NCBI GenBank assembly: GCA_027886175.1
Contig: JAJNNQ010000006.1
Span: forward strand, 11,841,001 to 11,905,000
DNA length: 64,000 bases
Reading direction: 5' to 3'
Source of the DNA: Phylloscopus collybita
Taxonomy: Eukaryota; Chordata; Aves; Passeriformes; Phylloscopidae
Shown: positions 51,230-64,000 of the stretch, piece after piece
Numbering within the stretch: the first letter of the stretch is position 1
Layout: every line of letters begins with the position of its first letter
The notes under the pieces: generated by a model
The model's database searches: none
What the model saw: the letters and a program-made list of their open reading frames with translations, nothing else
What the model was told of the DNA's origin: nothing
Made by a program: the position numbers and the translations under genes

Positions 51230-51251
51230 CATCTCAGCTCCAGCTGAGATG
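51230..51251. repeat. Inverted repeat, 10-bp arms
   Basis: CATCTCAGCT (51230-51239) and its reverse complement AGCTGAGATG (51242-51251) are separated by CC. It is a near-perfect palindrome around a CAGCTG-like centre. Confidence 0.85.
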
Positions 51252-52635
51252 AACCTCTGGTTCAGAGAGGTGTGCTCTACAGCCCCCTGCAAGGATGAAG
51301 CTTCTGCTAATGAGTGGAAAATGGGATAGAGTCAGAAAAGAGCCAGATGCTGTGCAGGTGCACAACTCTGGGCAAAGAGCTGCTCTTATAACCAAACAAC
51401 CTGGATGTACCCCTGCAGAGGCACAGGCTCTTCAGCTGAGAATTACAAAGCCCACCAATGCATATTTTCAATATTCCCTGTCCACCAATGCATGTGGCAT
51501 CCCAGCACTTTCAGCACAGCACTTCCAGTACTTTAACACTTTTGAGCAGCACAACCTTATTCCCTCACTCTGTGCTATTCAGTGAGTGAATCTGAGTCTT
51601 GCTGCCCTTGCTCTGTTATCATCTGTTGTTCTCCCAAACAGCCTATTGGAAGTGGGAACTCAACCAGTCCTCAGATTCACTAAGAAGATAGGAGATGCTG
51701 TGCTCCACTCTAGCTCCCACTGCCCCCTTACCAAAAGCCACCTTGGTCCCCCAGCAGTTCCCTTCTCCACTGCTCACCTTGATCCCCAGCTCTGCCTGCT
51801 TTAATTCAATTAGATTATTTCAGAAAAACAAAATACCTTTCCTCCTCATCTCCACTCCCACCTCTATCTCACCTCACCACACATACAAAAATATTCAAAA
51901 TGCTCCAGTTAAAAGCAGATTCTTAAGTCCTCTGTCCACAAAATCTCAACATTCATTAGTGTGGTACCACCACCATGATTAAGTGAGGTGCACCACAGTG
52001 TATGAACTGCCCCATGTGTTGCAATGTTATTTGATGGACAACACGCTCATTTGTACATTCTACAGTATTTCACAACGCCTATAATGTTTCAATTCAAAAA
52101 AGCTAGCCAAGTAAACACATTTCCCATTTTGCACAGACATGCTTCTGCAGTTTGCTGACTAAAGAGAGTGTCTGGCAGTATCTCAGATTTGGGTTTTTTG
52201 TTTTTTTTTTTTAAGTACATTAAAACTGTTTTAACTTGCCATTTGACAACTGAATCATTCTCTCTTAAACCTAGTAATTTTTGTTCTCCCAGTAACTTTG
52301 CAATTTATGCCCAGTCCAGTATATTGCTGTTGGTGAATGTATTTTCAAGTCATACAGATCTGAGCCCAGATCAAGTAAACCTGAAACACAAGTCCAGAAT
52401 AATTAGTTCCTTTCAATCAGTGAGAACGACTCTTTGGGCTTTGCCAATTCTACCATAACTTTTCTTCCTCATCCTTTCCTCTTCTTAGAGGAAGCCATCT
52501 GCCACTGGCTCAAACCTTATACACAGCTATGACAGCTTTGTGACAGACACAGAACAGAAGACATCAAACAGCCCTTTCTGATTCGAAGGACTTGGCATCT
52601 CCAATGTACCTCCACACTAGCTCCTCTCATGTAAA

Positions 52636-52769
52636 TCACAGAATGGTTCAGATTGGAAGGGCCTTTGAAGATAAGCTAGTTCCAAACCCCCTGCCATGGG
52701 CAGGGACACTTTTCACTAAACCAGGTTGCTCAAAGCCCCATCCAACCCGGCCTTGAACACTTCAAATGG
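52636..52769 (-). mobile_element. CR1 LINE 3' end, reverse orientation
   Basis: On the given strand this begins TCACAGAATGGTTCAGATTG and continues through TTGGAAGGGCCTTTGAAGAT, CCCCCTGCCATGGGCAGGGA and AGGTTGCTCAAAGCCCCATC to GGCCTTGAACACTTCAA. That is the reverse complement of the avian CR1 3' UTR plus the end of ORF2, so the element reads on the minus strand with its 3' end at about 52636. The 3' UTR part is well preserved, which suggests a younger copy than the one at 23.1-24.0 kb. It is truncated to about 135 bases. Confidence 0.93.
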
Positions 52770-52849
52770 TGATTTCAGCTTCAACTTGAAAAGTACCCTA
52801 TTATAGAGCTGAAAACAGAAGTCTCCATCTTACTCTAGCAGAAACAGCT

Positions 52850-52868
52850 CTCTTTCTTTCTTTCTTTC
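52850..52868. repeat. (CTTT)n microsatellite
   Basis: About four and a half copies of CTTT, lying 80 bases right of the reverse-oriented CR1 end. Confidence 0.88.
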
Positions 52869-55800
52869 ACAAGCAGGTAACAGATAACACAAGTGCTCTG
52901 TCCAGAAAGCTTTAACATCTTGTAGCTCTCATGCCTGGTAAGACAACTGGCTGACAGTCAGTCACAAATTACAGGCTGAAGGTAAGCAAGAAAGAGATAC
53001 TTACATTCTACTTGAATTGATATTTCTCTTTATCTGTGCTTAACGTCATCTCTCACTTCTTTCATCACCTTATTGACAGAAGTCAGTACAACCTAGAGTA
53101 AGAGCCAGTGTATCTGAGAACTGACACTGATGCTGGGTTGGAGCTGCTTTAGAGCCACCACAATAACAAGAGGTGCTCTAAGCAACAGCTAAATAAATAT
53201 CACATAACTGTTTCTAAATCTACCTATGGACTAAAACCAGCAAGGATTCTAAAACTAAAAATAATATCAATATTCTGCCAGAAAAACAGTAAATGCATGA
53301 AGTTCCCTTGATGTTTCTACAGAAGTAAGTCTTTGCAACTACCAATTTATTGGTAATGCCCTAGAAAAGTAATAAAAAGCAACAGGTCTAAGGGTGTTTT
53401 TTCCCCCAGCTTCTTCTTTAGAGGTTGCATACCTTACATGGCTACTACTCTAATCACTTAAAGTGAGTGATACTCGGAAGACACTCATCATAATATGAAA
53501 TGAAAAGACCTATCATTATAAAAGCAATATCACACTGCCATCTCATACATTTTTATCTTCTACTTTTGTATTCTAAGAATTCTCTGTACATCTTCACTGC
53601 AGTTATTCCTTTGTCCTTCTAAGTTTAACTTAACGTCTTCTCTCCAGATTCCTCTGGAGGCATTTATCTTACAATCAATCCTGCAATATGAAATTCAGTT
53701 TGTATTGGCACAATGGTTTCACATGAAAACAATCCTAATTTTAGCAGAACTCTTATGCTGTAAACCCTTGTTTCCATCTTGACTGACTTTGCAGTAACCC
53801 ATGTAGTTTATGTGGTTACACAAAGAACTAGAGTTCATTTCATATCATTATCTTCCTACGTCTGCCATCCTAAGCCTTCATACTCAATTTTTGAGGCATG
53901 GTTACAATCCTCAATGAACAATTCTGTATACCTGTTCTAACTTCAGGCATACACAACCCTACCTTCTGCTTTGATTATCCGTGGACTTTAAAAATAATCA
54001 AGCAAAAAAAACCAGACTCAAGTGCTGCCCTTCCTCAGTCTTCCTTCTCCAAACACCAAGATGACTTTTTTGCAGTTTACTGACCTCCCCTTCAGCTTAA
54101 AGCTTCAGCACATAAATTACCAACAACAGTCTCCATTGTTTTCCAGGATTTTGCAACATTGCCATTTTCCACTTTTCTGTATTTTTTCTGCATATGAACT
54201 TCCTTTCCACAGGTCACTAATTCCCTCCTCCTGTTTATTAATCTTTCTGCCTCCTCACAGCCTCTTCCACTGTAATCCATAGCATGGGCTAAGTCAAGAA
54301 CAAGCTGTCCTCACCAGCTAGAACCAGCCACTGAAAAACAATACAGATTAATCCTTCCTTAGCATCCAGGGTGACAAACAGCTTTGTAGCCTTCAGGATG
54401 TTAGACACTATTTACAGGGCAATTGGGCAAAGCATTTCTGCTTAATTCAACTGCCTTGATGAGAAAAGTAGCACCGCTTGGCCCATGCGGGGAGGTTTCT
54501 GTGGCACCCTATTTGTTCTCAGTCCTTTGTCTCACAAAATACACAACTCACAGACACAGCCATCTTATCTGGCACACTGACCTACAGGTTTCAGCAGCCC
54601 TTACTGCCTACACCACCAATGGCTCTGCATACTAAGGACCTGATCCTTACAAGCACCTGCGCAGCCACCTGCCCGCATCTCACCTCCTACTTTCAGGGTA
54701 AAATCTTCCTGCAACCTCAGATGAAGGTAGATCTAGGCTCATCCTGTCTTAATTAACATAGCTACATAAAGCCACCCACCATAAACACCTTTATAAACTC
54801 CAAGCAAAGCATATTTCATAAGGAGTAATGATATTTTGTATAAAACATGAAAGACATCTTGGGGGAAAAGAATCCAAGGGCTTGAGACACAAAATCTTAC
54901 CCTGGTCTAAAAACAGAAGCACAGACTTTCATTTTCATATTCTTTCAAAGTACATTACCTCTTCATCCTAATATGTTATAGCGTCTTAAAAACTGTGCCT
55001 TGCAGCCTCCTCATGGCCATGAAACTACTAGCACTACGACCAACAGACAAACACATGGCTTTTCTGCAGGAAAACCCAAGATCTCACCTCATCTCCGCTC
55101 TGGAGGTGTTCTCCTCTAGATTAAGAGCGCAGGGAATACAAGGCTTTTCCACTCTTAACTTTGAGAATGGCTATAGAGGTGCTTTCATGACTCCAACCAC
55201 CTGGTTGCTCCTGCACAGCCATTAGCTGTTTTGGGAGATGAACTGGGAAAATAACACAAGTTAAGAATAACTCAATAAAACTGAAGAAGTTTGGCCAATT
55301 TCTTGATCCAATCCAGTCTGCTGACAGCAGAAGCAGTCTGAGTGACAGAGGGACACGCACCATAGGAGATGGTGGTAACTGGAACCACATAAAGCCACTA
55401 CTGACACTACATGCACAAATTAAACCACAGCCAGCAACACCTCAGTTAGATGGAGTGAACCAAGATCTACTCCTCACTAATGAGTGCACAGATGTGGACT
55501 TTACCCAGCACTCAGCACTCATAACATGTACGCAATACTCTGCTGTATGCTTCTTCTCTCATATTGGTGTCCCTATCCACCCCCTCAGCATGAATCTAAC
55601 ACCAACTTCAAGATAACCTAACACTGTGCTCCAGGGATAAAGCAGCTTTCATTTCAAAAAATTTAATGAGGCCAGAAAGACCAAATTATGACCAGCAGTC
55701 TTTAAAAGTAAGCATATATGAAAATTCCTATACAATAAAAGTAAGTTATCCAGTAAATGCAAAATTTACTCAAGCCTATCACACAACCTTTTCCATGAAC

Positions 55801-58800
55801 CCAACAAGGAGCTTTCAAACCACCCTCTGAGTTTTAAAACAGTTACAAGACATGAATAATATTTTACTGTGTCCAAACTTCACCATGAAGGAAGTATTCC
55901 AGGTTGCACTCCATCCATGGTAAGGCACTAACTATCTGACTTTTAAGAGCATCATTTTTTTTCATTTTTGTCCAGAGTTGAGCTGTTTAACACAGGAGAA
56001 ACTGGACCCAGGGCTCCCAGTTCAGTGTCCCTTTTCCAGTAAAACTCAGATTCTTTCCAGTTCTCCAGCATTCAGAATTGGCTATTCCACCAAGAAACAC
56101 AGAATTATTATAAATGTCATTTCGTGGACATGCAGCAACTTTCAACATGGCCAGAACTCTTTAGAGATATTAATTTAAAAGCCTGAACCAACAGTTTAGG
56201 ATTACCTCTAAGCTGCAGCTTTCTGAAGTCAATATTTGTAAATCATGTTTCATGTTTCCAAGGAAACCAAGTGGGTAATACCTCTTGCAAACAGGCTCCT
56301 TCAATACACTTTTCATGGCTACAAGACTCATAGAAGTTATTCTCAGTCTGACAAAGAAGTTACACTTTTCCTTATATCTTCCAAAAACAATATCAGCATG
56401 CAGAGGCAGCTGAAGTAATGTATACAGCAAGCATCTACAGAAATCTCTGTGGAGCCTGCCATCTGAAGCACACATCTTATAACCATTGTATTACTCAGCT
56501 TTTGTATGTATTTTTCCTAATAGTAGACCTAAAAGTGTCCTGAGTAAATAGCATTACATTAATTTTGCATGTGTAAAAATGAGGCACTTATTAAATGACT
56601 TCCAAATTATCAGTCAGTACATGACTTACAGTGTGCATCTCACCCCTCCCTCTAAAAACATTATTATGCGTCTCATAGTAAAGTTCAAATGTTAATGAAG
56701 ATCAAAATCAAATCCAGGAACAAAGTAGCATGTTGTAACAGAATGCTGCTTACTTGATCTTTTTTCTACTATTTTTCTTATTTGACAGATATTTACAACC
56801 CTTTAAGGCATGACTGCTCACTGCATCCCACTGAAATAAAATAAATGGTGAGGTGCACAAAATACACTCAAAGTAATTTTGTTGATGGGACCTTCGGAAG
56901 GAGCAAGATTATAAGCTAAGCAGCAACAACATAATATCTCTACCTGAAGGAGGAAAAAGTGAAGTCTTAAACAGAAATAACAAATTTATGAATTCTACTT
57001 TGACAAATGTGAAGACTTAAAACTTTAAAACAAGATGCCTGCAACAGTATTTTTGTGCTTTTGCATACTGAAGGCAGATCAAAGCAACACAGAAATTCAT
57101 CCTCCTGTCTGTCAGAAGTTCTGTAAGACTCTATTCCCAAATAGCCAGGTAATGTGTTTTTAAATTATATATTTAGAAAGCATTTTGTGTCCAAACATTC
57201 TTGCTGAAAAACAAAGATTCTGAAGCTTCACCAAAAACATACAGACTAGAAAAATACATATCACACCCTCTCATCTGCTCACATCTACCTACAAGACACC
57301 TTCAGCAACTGTTTTAAAACACAAAACAAGTTCAAGATGCTGCATCTTGCTTACTCAGAGAAACTCAACACTGGCTAAGACATGGATGCTTTTTAGTGGC
57401 TCAGGGCAACCAAAGAAACACCAGCCCTTCAAGAACCTCCTCCGGATGTAATATGCACCGAGACAAACTCATGGACTTCAGCTGTAGCAATTCACTGCAT
57501 CCAGCACGAATCTGCAACTTACAAAGACACGTATTCAAGAATAGCACACAAAATAAAACCCAAAACCTCCAAGGAGCAGCCAGAAGATTTCTGACATTGC
57601 AACAGAGGATTGTTCTAACAAAAATGAATCCATTGCAACAGAATGACTTAATGCAACATACCAGGCATCACACTAGGTATACACACTTCTTTGGCAAGAA
57701 CTGAAAATCACTCTCTTTCTTGCAGCAAGTCTCAAAGTTGTCTGCAGAACAAAAAATATCATTTTACAGCTCATGATTGAGATGATAGTAATGAACAAGA
57801 GTTCACGGGATAATAACCAGTTCTGCAATAAGAGAAATCCATGTTGGATGGTAAGTATATTCAGCAGCAAGCAGTTTTCAAACTTTTTTAGGTCAACACT
57901 GAGGAACAAAGGGCTTTCTTTTGCCACAATTTACTCATGAAACACACCTTCACTTTTCTTGGACCACATTTATGTCCTCCCCATACCCCTTAATTTAGTA
58001 ACTTCTTTCCCCTGCATCCTGCCTTCATCCCAGAGAAGAGCAATGTACACAGAATCCAAGAGCACAACTGGGAAACAGATGGGAAAGAACAGAAATACTT
58101 TCCCAAGATCCTAGAGGCAGAACAAACACGAGGACACGTAGAACAGGCAGACCACACTCAGACTGCAAGAAGAGGAAAGGACCCCTGGGACCCTCCTGCT
58201 AGATTGCAAGTGAAGTCACATTCACCTCAAACCTCAGTTGTCCCACTTACTGAAGAGCAGGATACAAAAAGCATCTGACACCCTGACCTAAATGAAATAA
58301 ATGGAGTCACTTTCCATGTAGCAACTCGTGAAGTACTACTGCCTTTTCCAAAGGTAATACAAGACACCAGCACTGAGCCACCACGTGCAGCTCCAGTTGC
58401 CTATGGCACCAACTCAGAAACCAAGGGGTTACTGCTTCACTATACTGTTTTCAGGAACTGCTGCAATAAATCCTCAGCAGAAATTCAGGGCTCCAGGGAC
58501 CTATAACATGTTATGTCACCTATAACATGAAAATGTAAATTAAGGTATGACTGGTTTTTACATTTAGAATTGTGCAATAGAAACTAAGTTTGCGTTAAAA
58601 ATAAAATCTAAAAACTCAAAAGTACAAACAGATAAAAGGGATAACAGTCATTGCATCGAGAAAGCAAGAGTAACATTACTGGTGAAGAACAAGAAACAAA
58701 ACCTAAACATTCCACTTGAATGAATAAAATGAAATCAGTATTAGCCATTGCAGGGATAAGATTTTAAAGGTAATGACCACAAATGCTTTAGGCTCACATT

Positions 58801-61744
58801 TCTTCTCTGCCATGCAAAGCACTGTATTCAGATGACAAAATTCAAAAGTTCTGTGTCAGAACATTCATGAGCTTCATTCAGGAGCCTTGCACATCACTGC
58901 GGGATAGTTTGGGGCTATTTCTTAATAAACTGGTGGTTCCTAAAGAATGTAAAGATCATACACAGTAGTAAGCTCAAGGGAGGAAAGTGAAAGCATCCCA
59001 CTGGAAGCCTCAATAGACACTGAAGAACAGTCTGCCAAGGAGGAGGAACCGGAGCAAATGCTGGGACTAACAAGCCACCAAAACTCAATCTTATCTTAAG
59101 CTGGATCTTATGAACGTGATATCTTTCCTCACAGGCCAATTTGTTTTGCAGTAGCAGTGCATGTAAAATAAGCTTTGTAATGTATTTCATTTTCTTTTTT
59201 TAAAACACAGATAAGTAAACACCCATTTGGACTTTTCTCAAGAGCAAAAAGAGATATTCTTTCATCAGAGAGTCACCATCGTGCCGAGATGTATTTCTAG
59301 TGCTCTTTACCTGATTCATTCTGCTCTCACACAGCTTGAAGCATTAATAAAACCTTTCCTCTGACCACCACTTTCCAGTTTTCTAACTTGCTGCACAAGG
59401 CTAGACCGCACAATGGTCCTTGTTTCCACCCCTGATCCCTCTCACAGGATCTGCACTAGTTACGTCAATTTGCAAAAAGAAAGCAAAACAGCCAACAAGC
59501 TTCCTTCTCCCTCTTTGAGGAAGAAGCAAATTACCTTTCCAACTGTACTGCTTTTTGATAGTTCTGTGTCCTACATCATTTTGCCTGGCTCCATGACAAA
59601 AAAGTAGAAAGGAAGTTAACACACTGAATGAAACTACACAATGAAAAAACTGGCAAGCAACAAAAAAAAAATCTTGCTTTGGTCTTTAGTTGGTATCTCA
59701 AGAAGTTACGGAGAAGGCAGAAAAAATAAAAAAGGAGAAAGACCCATCTTTAGCTCCCCTGTAAAATAAGGTTACTTATGATCACAGTATTCAAGTCAGA
59801 ATACGCAAAAATTAAAGTTTTATTTAGATAATTGTACCTCTTTGAAAAGACTGAGGAAATAGAGCAGTGTATACCTAAACATTGAAAAATGTCACCAAAA
59901 AAGATGAACTAATTAAAGTGATAAGGTCTGGTTTGTTTGAGTACCAGCAGGACTTCAAAGATAAGACTACCATTAAAGAGCAAAACTTCCCCAGGCTGAG
60001 CAGAGCTCAGCAAAATCACCAGGTACTCCTACAGGTAACTCTTTTAAAACTGGGATGATTAATGAAAAGCAGTTGCAGGGGAGAGGACGCAGACTATCCT
60101 AATAACAGCATTACTGAATTTTAAAGGATCTTCAAAAAGCATAGGAAGAAAAAGCAAAACAAAACAAACACCCCAAACCAAGTAAGAGACTTGAAGATCT
60201 GAGAAGTGCAGCACATGGTAAGCACACCAAACACTGCAGCCTGAGTGTTCCTGCTCAGCTGGTATCTTTGGCCAATGAGCATACTATTTTATACTTTAGG
60301 AAATATACTGAACAGATATGCTCAAAAAAGCACCTGAGAACTGGGGCGTCAGTGTCATCAGCGGAGAAAGAATTATTTGAAAAAAATTATTTCCATACCT
60401 TTCGACAATGTTTAGAAGGAGCAGGCTAAACAAGGCTGCCCCAAAACCTGTCTGGTAAAGAAATGGCTTTTTCCTGTAACATTATTATATGTTCCATTGA
60501 AAAATTCTGACTATTTTTTAAATTTTTCACCAAAATTACATTTGGATTTATGAAACCAATTTACATTCCTTCTTTCATCAACGCTCAAGCAATACTCATT
60601 TGCTGTTGAAGTTTCAAAGAAACTACTCACCCTATAAGAAACACAGACTAAACAAAACTGAAACACAAACTAATCAATAAGCAGGTGCAGAACAGAGCAT
60701 CTTATTTCTCACAGCTTATTCAACCACCACAAATTACTGGATCATTCAGAAGTTGAAAAATCTACCATGAGCAAAATAAACTAGGTAAAGATGTTTCTCT
60801 TACAGTCTTTTAATATAAAAAATATGCTGAAGGGTGATAGCTACTCGTTCTAAAATTCCCCAGGGTATTTTTAGCAGAAATTGAGAGTTTCTCTTAATAA
60901 CTAAGTACTATTTTTCCTTTAATCGTTATAAAAGTTAATTGTAACACTAATACATTTTGTTAAGATAGTTAAAGTAATCTGGCATATAAAAAAGAAACTA
61001 AGATATTATAAAAAATTATTTTAATGATGTTTTCCATGGTGTACAAATTCCAATTTCTAAGTATAGTTGACAAAGTCGTAAAACTGAACTACCCAGTAAA
61101 TCAGAAACACATCAGCCACACTGTAATATTAAACATCTGAAAATTCAAACATAGCAAATGAACATTAACTCCACAAACTTTTAAAATATACAGGTATGCA
61201 TACAATGCATTCTCTCAAATAAAAATTTAAGTATACTCTGCATAAAGACTACTTTGTCTGCTGTGTATCAGCACACTAAGCATCCTTTACACAAAAGACA
61301 GTACTGGGAATGGAAAATGAGTAAGAACTGTAGAAACCAAACAAGATTTAAACTGATTGTTTAAATCAAGTTTTCCTGCCCGCTACTTTGAAGTCAAAAT
61401 GATTTAAATCAATTCACCGTCTTTAACAGCCACAAAGTAAAACACTGTTCAATTATGCATATTCTGAAAATGAAGATGGAGAAGGAATTGACAGGAGACT
61501 GGCTGACCACTCATTTAAGAGACAGAAGTATAACAAGGTTAAATGGCTGGAAGCCAAATAAATGGATAAATTCAGGGAAGAAATAATGCATAGAGATTAG
61601 AGTAATTATAACCACTGGAACAGCTCACCAAAGATGACAGTTGATTGCCCACTGCATAAAGTTTTTTACATTACAAACATCTACTCACAGAATGTTCCAG
61701 CTCCAAGAGACCATGCACGGTTTGTGCAGGACAAGGTGATACTC
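52869..61744. other. Unique non-coding DNA, no gene seen
   Basis: Almost 9 kb without a recognised transposon. Chance frames reach about 102 codons. The only structure noted is the ACCTATAACATG direct repeat at 58499. Composition on the plus strand is visibly A-rich. Confidence 0.6.
58499..58529. repeat. Direct repeat of ACCTATAACATG
   Basis: Exact 12-base copies at 58499-58510 and 58518-58529, period 19, with a related GTTATGT between them. A local duplication. Confidence 0.85.
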
Positions 61745-61810
61745 TACTGATGGCATTATTTAAATTGAATTAGATGATCACAATGGTCTCCTCTGATATA
61801 CAGATCAATG
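61745..61810 (+). mobile_element. Old CR1-type LINE tail
   Basis: The stretch with ATTGAATTAGATGATCACAA followed by TGGTCTCCTCTGATATACAG resembles the tail of older amniote CR1/L3-like elements (…TTAGATGATCxCAATGGTCCCTTCTGGC…ATCTATGA). Similarity upstream of 61745 is too weak to assign. This could be an ancient insertion shared among birds and reptiles. The call rests on one short block. Confidence 0.6.
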
Positions 61811-64000
61811 AAACTACAATTTGATCCCACAAGAGACACTGTAATATATATAATATTTGTTCTCACTTCACTAAGTCCTGCCTCCAGTGAGTATGCTGTA
61901 TTCAACTTGTACACCTCCTGTGCTATTTGTTTGAATGCCAACCTGTCCACCACCAACTAAGACTCTGAACATTTGTGGCTAAATTCAAACTTGTTCAAGC
62001 AGGCAGAAATCCTTAAAAGTCTTGGCAACTTATATGTTGGTTAAATGTGGCTTTGTGGCTTCACTTCTTCTATGGCATTTCAGCACTGTCAAGATGCTTT
62101 AAGGACACAATTTCTGTACTCAACACAGCTGCCAAACCTCAAGCTTCAAAAGAGCTGCAGTCTAGTCATTCAACTTTTAAACTGAAAACTCTATAATGCC
62201 TGTCAAATGCTGACTGGAATTACTATTTTATATCATAACAAATGATTGCCATAGCACGTGTCACATTTCTGGTCTCTCCTTTAAAAATTACAGTTACAGA
62301 TTCTTTGAGAGATTAGAATTTTTGGATTTTCTGAACTAGTTCTGATTCTGACATTATCTAACACAAGGAGAGTATTTCCACTGATTATTTTTGTGTTTCT
62401 AATACATTAGCAATATGAAAAGACTTTTCACACTAACCGCATGTTTCTATTTTTGATATCACAGTAATATGCAAGGAGTCAGCTTGGGTACGGCAGTAAC
62501 TCTGGCTTGCTCTGGTCTGCTGAAAAATACTATGGAACCCACAAACAAATGCAGGGGAACACCTTCACCCCACCTTCCCTCTCTCTGCCTCAGCTTTCAG
62601 GAGGACAGGCCTGCTCCAAGGGCTAGCCAGTTAGGCACTGAACTACTGAGAAAATAACCCTTACGCAAAGCAAGTAGCAATTTTAGCAAACACACACACA
62701 CATATATATAAATGTAATCTTTAGAAGGCCTCTTTGGTCAGATGTCTCGAAAACACAACTGTACAAGAAGAAATGTTAAGAAAAAACAGGGGTGGGGAGC
62801 AGTTAAAGTGGCTACAGTTTTTGTTAAAAGGAAGCCAAGTCACTTTCAAATAATCCAGGATCCAGAAAATGTGGCTGCTTATAAGAATTCAGAAGTTTTT
62901 ATGACAAAGTTATCAACAGAAGGGTTACAGCAAAAGGAAGAGTGCAGCGCAGTAACTAAACACACAGGGATGAGAACTGATGGATGGGAACATGCAGCAT
63001 CAACTGCACCCAGAATACATCACAAGAAGAAACTTCCTTCTTTTACATTAATTCCTCTTTTTTATTTCCTTTTTGTTTACGGCAAGAAAAAAAGATGTGT
63101 CCATGAAAGCCACACAAGTGGAACTTCAGTAGTATTTGAGGGGAAGGGGGTGGGAACGGGATCTGAAGGCACAAATATCTTTCATTTCTGTTGATGGACT
63201 TCAGGCTGGGCCCTCAAGAAGACTTGGGTACCAAACCACTAAGCTCCTGATGCTGTCCTTACTGTAGAAAATCCCAGCCTGGCTGGATCTACCTGCTCTC
63301 ACAATACATGGGCTAAGTTAAACACCACATAATTAAAGCCACAAGAGCCCACAGAAACTGATATTCCTTCCTCCCCACCACCAAACCCTTCAGGGCCTCC
63401 AGTGCTTCTCCCAGGATTTGAGCAATGCAAGTGCTCTCTCACTTGTTTTTAACAAGCACAAGGTACTCATTTATGTGTGAACTAAACATCTGAGACTCAC
63501 GGTTCTGTCAGCCAACAGAGAGAAGTTTTCTGAAGGTCTTTTGACCATAAGATTTATTCTGGTGTAGAGATTTTAGTACACACCTCTGAGGCAAAGATGA
63601 GCTTAGCTCTTCTTTTTTGGGAAAGGAAAGTATTTTATTCAAACTGTCCACCAGAACTGACTTAGGCAGGTGTCCAAGGTGGCAGAGTTCAACCTTCCAT
63701 CCCTACCTATCCCACATACGTCTTTAGCACCACAATGCAAAGGAAATGCTGTGTTCCTAAATCCACCAACACATGAAACCCAAAGGACAGCACACCTCCA
63801 GCAAACACAAAATAAATCTATCTCAGATACTTGCTGGGATGCAGAGCAGACAAAGTGCATTAAATCTCATTATTTTTTTCAGTTTACTGTATTTGTTTGA
63901 TGTGACTATTGTAAATTTTATTCCACTAAAGTTACAATCAAAACTTACAAATCTACCACCTTCTCAACATAGGAGGTCTCCAAGCATTAAGATATACTCT
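61811..64000. other. Unique non-coding DNA, no gene seen
   Basis: Contains the CA/TA microsatellite and a 150-codon plus frame (62742-63194) that is lysine-rich at its start and unlike any protein I know. Without splice signals or similarity it is not called. Confidence 0.6.
62686..62711. repeat. (CA)n(TA)n microsatellite
   Basis: A CA run to about 62702 passes directly into a TA run to about 62710. Confidence 0.88.

Larger units (their letters stand above)
48165..52635. other. Unique non-coding DNA, no gene seen
   Basis: Holds the T23 run, a direct repeat of AGTATCTATGAA (50783-50794 and 50817-50828) and the 51230 inverted repeat. A 122-codon plus frame (48997-49365) has no recognisable domain. 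Confidence 0.6.

Noticed and set aside
61686..61720. CACAGAATGTTCCAGCTCC resembling the reverse-oriented CR1 end
   Set aside because: The likeness stops after about 20 bases, and the adjacent block reads as a plus-strand tail instead.
62742..63194. 150-codon plus-strand frame
   Set aside because: Unlike any known protein, no codon-use or splice evidence, and probably chance.
1..64000. CRISPR arrays, tRNA or rRNA genes, bacterial operons, phage or plasmid functions
   Set aside because: No regular spacer-repeat pattern, no tRNA T-arm consensus, no rRNA-like segment and no dense coding were found. The avian CR1 repeats point to a vertebrate nuclear genome.
1..64000. LTR retrotransposons or endogenous retrovirus sequence
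   Set aside because: No paired long terminal repeats or retroviral-type coding segment could be recognised by reading. A diverged solo LTR could still be missed.

Overview
This window looks like vertebrate nuclear DNA, most likely from a bird. The main evidence is a set of degraded CR1 retrotransposon (LINE) fragments of the avian type, including one that ends in the ATTCTATG terminal repeat, in otherwise repeat-poor, moderately A+T-rich DNA with many A-rich simple repeats. No bacterial-style gene organisation is visible: no operons, no ribosome binding sites, no CRISPR, and no rRNA or tRNA. No open frame can be recognised as a host protein. The longest open frames (about 160-170 codons) are chance frames, frames through homopolymers, or antisense readings of a CR1 copy. 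I read the window as intronic or intergenic sequence.

Layout. 1-8565 is unique DNA with an A/C-rich simple repeat at 6981-7120. A CR1 3' end lies at 8566-9000 (+). Unique DNA with a compound A/C microsatellite (10984-11160) continues to about 20.7 kb and contains three blocks that look like conserved non-coding elements (13.0-13.5, 15.2-15.4 and 19.5-20.0 kb). An old, doubtful CR1 trace is at about 20.75 kb. The largest CR1 copy is at 23140-23985 (+) and still encodes a recognisable C-terminal piece of the CR1 ORF2 protein. From 24 to 41 kb there are only poly(A) tracts (27260-27291, 38988-39023), a CR1 tail at 30618-30672 and an A/T palindrome at 35675-35700. A CpG-clustered block at 41231-41680 and a second distinctive block at 43085-43440 are the best regulatory candidates. 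From 44 to 64 kb there is unique DNA with a G-quadruplex motif (48134-48164), a reverse-oriented CR1 end (52636-52769) and an old CR1 tail (61745-61810).

Nothing here supports a gene system. The most useful leads are the candidate regulatory blocks and an apparent A-over-T strand bias on the given strand. In a transcribed bird region that bias would fit a gene running on the opposite (-) strand, with this window inside its intron(s).
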